Below the pieces are notes generated by a model. It was not told the origin of the DNA and did not search any database. It worked only from the letters and a program-made list of their open reading frames with translations. Made by a program: the position numbers and the translations under genes. This document shows, piece after piece, positions 6,491 to 8,160 of a stretch of 8,160 nucleotides of DNA; position 1 is the first letter of the stretch; every line of letters starts with the position of its first letter. Origin of the DNA: Crenotrichaceae bacterium (GTDB lineage Bacteria; Pseudomonadota; Gammaproteobacteria; Methylococcales; DRLZ01). The stretch covers positions 1-8,160 of the forward strand of contig DRLZ01000286.1 of NCBI GenBank assembly GCA_011322755.1, read 5' to 3'.

Positions 6491-7180
6491 ATGAAAATAA
6501 TGAAAATAGTTGTGCTCGTTGTGCTGGCATTCACGTTGGCGTGTTGCTCAGATCAAGTGGTTGATGAAGTCATTGCTGCTCTAAAAACAGAACTTCAGTC
6601 GACAAACAATCGGCAACGCAGCTATCGGAAAACCATCCCGATTTTCTGGAATGAAGTGTATCCAGCAGGCGGTAAAACATTGTATTGTTCCAGAGATTTT
6701 GATGGTGGATATCACAAACAGGTCAATATCGAGCATGTCTTTCCAATGAGCTGGGTAATGAAAGGGTTGCGCTGTGGTGATCGTAATCAATGCAGGCGTA
6801 ATAGTGAGCGTTTTCGCTTTATCGAATCTGATATGCACAATATGTATCCTGCTTTGAGCGAAGCGAACAAGATACGCAGCGCTATGGCATATGGCATCAT
6901 CAAAGGCGAGCGACATCTGCGACTTGAAATGGATCCTAAATGCGATTTTGAAGTTGATTTTCGAAAGCGCAGGGTTGAGCCGACACCATCAGCCAGAGGT
7001 GAAATTGCCCGTGCCATGCTTTATATGGATGATAGCTACCCTGAGCTTGAATTATTCAAACGTCAGCGAGATATGTTAATACAATGGCACAAAGCAGACC
7101 GACCCAGCAAGCTGGAGAAGAGACGAAATGATGTGATTGAGCGACTACAAGGGGTTCGAAATCACTGGGTTGATCGTTAA
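6491..7180 (+). CDS. Endonuclease I family nuclease, exported
   Basis: A DNA endonuclease of the beta-beta-alpha-metal (EndA / Vvn-type) family, normally periplasmic or secreted. With ATG at 6491 it has 229 residues: a short hydrophobic export signal (about 3-20), then the nuclease domain. Core motifs are EHVFP (81-85, general-base H82), ESDMHNMYPA (112-121, metal-ligand N117) and RGEIARA (169-175). The C-terminal helix resembles the EndA end, with QG and N spaced similarly. The catalytic site looks intact. The signal ends in LACCSDQ. The Cys pair suggests a lipoprotein, but neither cysteine sits in a perfect lipobox (T-L-A before the first, L-A-C before the second), so cleavage by signal peptidase I is also possible. 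ATG at 6500 is an alternative start, and an in-frame TTG at 6473 is less likely. It lies 134 bp after lnt, with no clear promoter or terminator between. Confidence 0.9.
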   Translation: MKIMKIVVLVVLAFTLACCSDQVVDEVIAALKTELQSTNNRQRSYRKTIPIFWNEVYPAGGKTLYCSRDFDGGYHKQVNIEHVFPMSWVMKGLRCGDRNQCRRNSERFRFIESDMHNMYPALSEANKIRSAMAYGIIKGERHLRLEMDPKCDFEVDFRKRRVEPTPSARGEIARAMLYMDDSYPELELFKRQRDMLIQWHKADRPSKLEKRRNDVIERLQGVRNHWVDR

Positions 7181-7181
7181 T

Positions 7182-7211
7182 TCAATACGGGTGAAGCATT
7201 TGAAGTATTGA
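7182..7211. terminator. Weak hairpin between convergent genes
   Basis: TCAATAC (7182-7188) pairs perfectly with GTATTGA (7205-7211) around a 16-nt loop, just after the endonuclease stop and 15 bp before the stop of the opposing gene. The stem is AT-rich and no T-run follows on either strand. It is at best a weak bidirectional terminator. Confidence 0.2.
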
Positions 7212-7225
7212 CAAGGTTTCCAATT

Positions 7226-7975
7226 CTATAGTTGCAAAATGAGAATCAGCGAAACACCACCGACGAAATACAAAAAAGGGCTGTCCCAGGTATGTGGTGA
7301 TTTGGCTTCTGTGAGTGTCATTAAAACAGGAATCAGCAGCAGAGCAGCCACGAACTGAGGTGGTGTAAACAGCTCGTGATAATTCAAAATCGTTGCTAAA
7401 CTGACAACAAACACACACAAGCTGCCCTCAATGCTGCGTGTATAACTGCGTGATGAAAAAATTGCTCTGGTTGTATATTGATGTCGACCGAATCTGACGC
7501 CAACAGGTTCTGCCAGGCCATCGCCAAGTCCAATGATCAAAATTGGAATATACAGTAACTCCCGTAATTGATGCTGGTCTAGATAGAAAATCAACGGAAT
7601 GAGTACCAGGTAGCTGGCTAGAAACTGAGTGGATAACCACAGCAAGGTATAGGGGCGGTCTTCTGGTCTGTCGATTGACTTGAACATCGTGCCAAGCAGG
7701 CTAAATCGACGGCGTAGCGGCAGAATAAAGAGTCCTAATACAGCCATTGTGAGTATCGCGTTAACAAGACCTGTTATCACCGATGCCTGATATGGAAAAA
7801 ATCTGAGTAGAAATTGGGGCAGGAAAAATAGCGAAAAGTGCATGATTTTGCGGGTATAGTTTACTCTGACTGAGTATTTTTGAACGAACAGTCCGCATAC
7901 GTAGAACAGTGCCAGAAAACAACTGTGCAAAACAGTGACATGTACCCAGTAGCTGATATCAGGAAATGTGAGCAT
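7226..7975 (-). CDS. Dolichol/phytol kinase-like integral membrane protein
   Basis: A 249-residue polytopic membrane protein of the SEC59 / VTE5 / DGK1 group, whose known members phosphorylate lipid alcohols (dolichol, phytol, diacylglycerol) with CTP. About seven or eight hydrophobic segments are visible, at roughly 13-31, 47-62, 64-86, 111-133, 140-158, 185-199, 207-222 and 232-248. Family marks are RKIMH (42-46), GDGLAEPVG followed by FG (151-163), RSIEGS (180-185) and EAKSPHTWD (223-231), the expected order for the nucleotide-binding loops. The substrate cannot be read from the sequence. The ATG at 7975 is preceded by an A-rich stretch and no clear ribosome site. The gene stands alone on the minus strand, converging on the endonuclease and diverging from the antiporter. 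A distant phosphatidate cytidylyltransferase-like role is the main alternative. Confidence 0.75.
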   Translation of the reverse strand: MLTFPDISYWVHVTVLHSCFLALFYVCGLFVQKYSVRVNYTRKIMHFSLFFLPQFLLRFFPYQASVITGLVNAILTMAVLGLFILPLRRRFSLLGTMFKSIDRPEDRPYTLLWLSTQFLASYLVLIPLIFYLDQHQLRELLYIPILIIGLGDGLAEPVGVRFGRHQYTTRAIFSSRSYTRSIEGSLCVFVVSLATILNYHELFTPPQFVAALLLIPVLMTLTEAKSPHTWDSPFLYFVGGVSLILILQL

Positions 7976-8042
7976 TTTTTTAATTCTGTTTTACATCGCG
8001 TGATTGTGCTGAAGTAGATATCCATGCATTTAAAAACAGTGT

Positions 8043-8048
8043 CATAAT
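8043..8048 (+). promoter_or_regulatory. Possible -10 box for the antiporter gene
   Basis: CATAAT (8043-8048) matches 5/6 of the -10 consensus and lies 29 bp before the ATG at 8078, in the 102-bp divergent spacer. No good -35 box is found at 16-18 bp upstream, so an activator would probably be needed if this is used. Confidence 0.25.
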
Positions 8049-8077
8049 ATCGTGTTTTGCGTACGAGTGTAGATTAG

Positions 8078-8160
8078 ATGCTGTTGACTTTTTTTTTACT
8101 GATTGTTGCGCTAGCTGGACTAGTAGTAACTGCTGATCGATTTGTTGAAGGTTGCGCAGC
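8078..8160 (+). CDS. Ca2+/Na+ antiporter, YrbG-like, N-terminal fragment
   Basis: Only the first 27 codons are in the window, and the frame is open to the right edge. The protein begins MLLTFFLLIVALAGLVV and continues ADRFVEGCA. A hydrophobic first helix followed by ADRFVEG is the usual N-terminus of bacterial calcium/sodium antiporters of the CaCA superfamily (YrbG type), which are inner-membrane exchangers. The characteristic alpha-repeat motifs lie outside the window, so the call rests on this short match. CGAGTG (8064-8069) is a modest ribosome site 8 nt before the ATG. Codons 4-7 contain a run of nine T (8089-8097). Confidence 0.65.
   Translation, partial: MLLTFFLLIVALAGLVVTADRFVEGCA

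Noticed and set aside
6581..6916. 111-codon minus-strand frame
   Set aside because: It is antisense to the nuclease core of endonuclease I, whose motifs prove the plus-strand frame.
7428..7640. 70-codon second minus-strand frame
   Set aside because: It is an out-of-frame shadow of the dolichol/phytol-kinase-like gene, whose family motifs fix the other frame.
1..8160. CRISPR array, insertion sequence, integrase, toxin-antitoxin pair or phage genes
   Set aside because: I found no regularly spaced repeats, no terminal inverted repeats, and no proteins of these families on either strand.

Overview
The window looks like chromosomal DNA of a gammaproteobacterium with moderate, slightly AT-leaning composition. 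The evidence is the intact gene string miaB - phoH(ybeZ) - ybeY - corC(ybeX) - lnt, in the order and orientation known from Escherichia coli and relatives, together with a proteobacterial endonuclease I and the start of a YrbG-type Ca2+/Na+ antiporter. I cannot name a genus from sequence alone. There is no tRNA, rRNA, CRISPR array, insertion sequence or other sign of mobile DNA.

Layout. Bases 1-247 are non-coding and hold two overlapping sigma70-like promoters and a leader of about 140 nt. They precede a 185-residue two-helix membrane protein (248-805), which resembles the DUF1269 / general-stress-protein-like family and has the only textbook Shine-Dalgarno sequence in the window. A gap of about 200 bp contains a weak hairpin and then a probable promoter for the five-gene cluster. 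miaB (1005-2357), phoH (2386-3387), ybeY (3356-3865), corC (3873-4733) and lnt (4755-6356) follow with gaps of 28, -32, 7 and 21 bp, so they are very probably cotranscribed. After 134 bp comes a secreted or membrane-anchored endonuclease I (6491-7180) on the same strand. It converges on a minus-strand integral membrane protein of the dolichol/phytol kinase family (7226-7975). A 102-bp divergent intergenic region then leads into a Ca2+/Na+ antiporter that is cut by the right edge (8078-8160).

How the genes fit together. miaB modifies tRNA. ybeY and phoH act in RNA processing and ribosome quality control. corC is linked to Mg2+/Co2+ handling. lnt completes lipoprotein maturation. This is a conserved housekeeping neighbourhood with mixed functions. 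The flanking genes (stress-family membrane protein, endonuclease I, lipid-alcohol kinase-like protein, antiporter) are the lineage-specific part and the only place where less-described biology is likely. I do not see a clear undescribed system. The most open questions are the substrate of the polyprenol/phytol-kinase-like protein, the anchoring of the endonuclease through an atypical Cys-Cys signal peptide, and the structured leader of the first gene.
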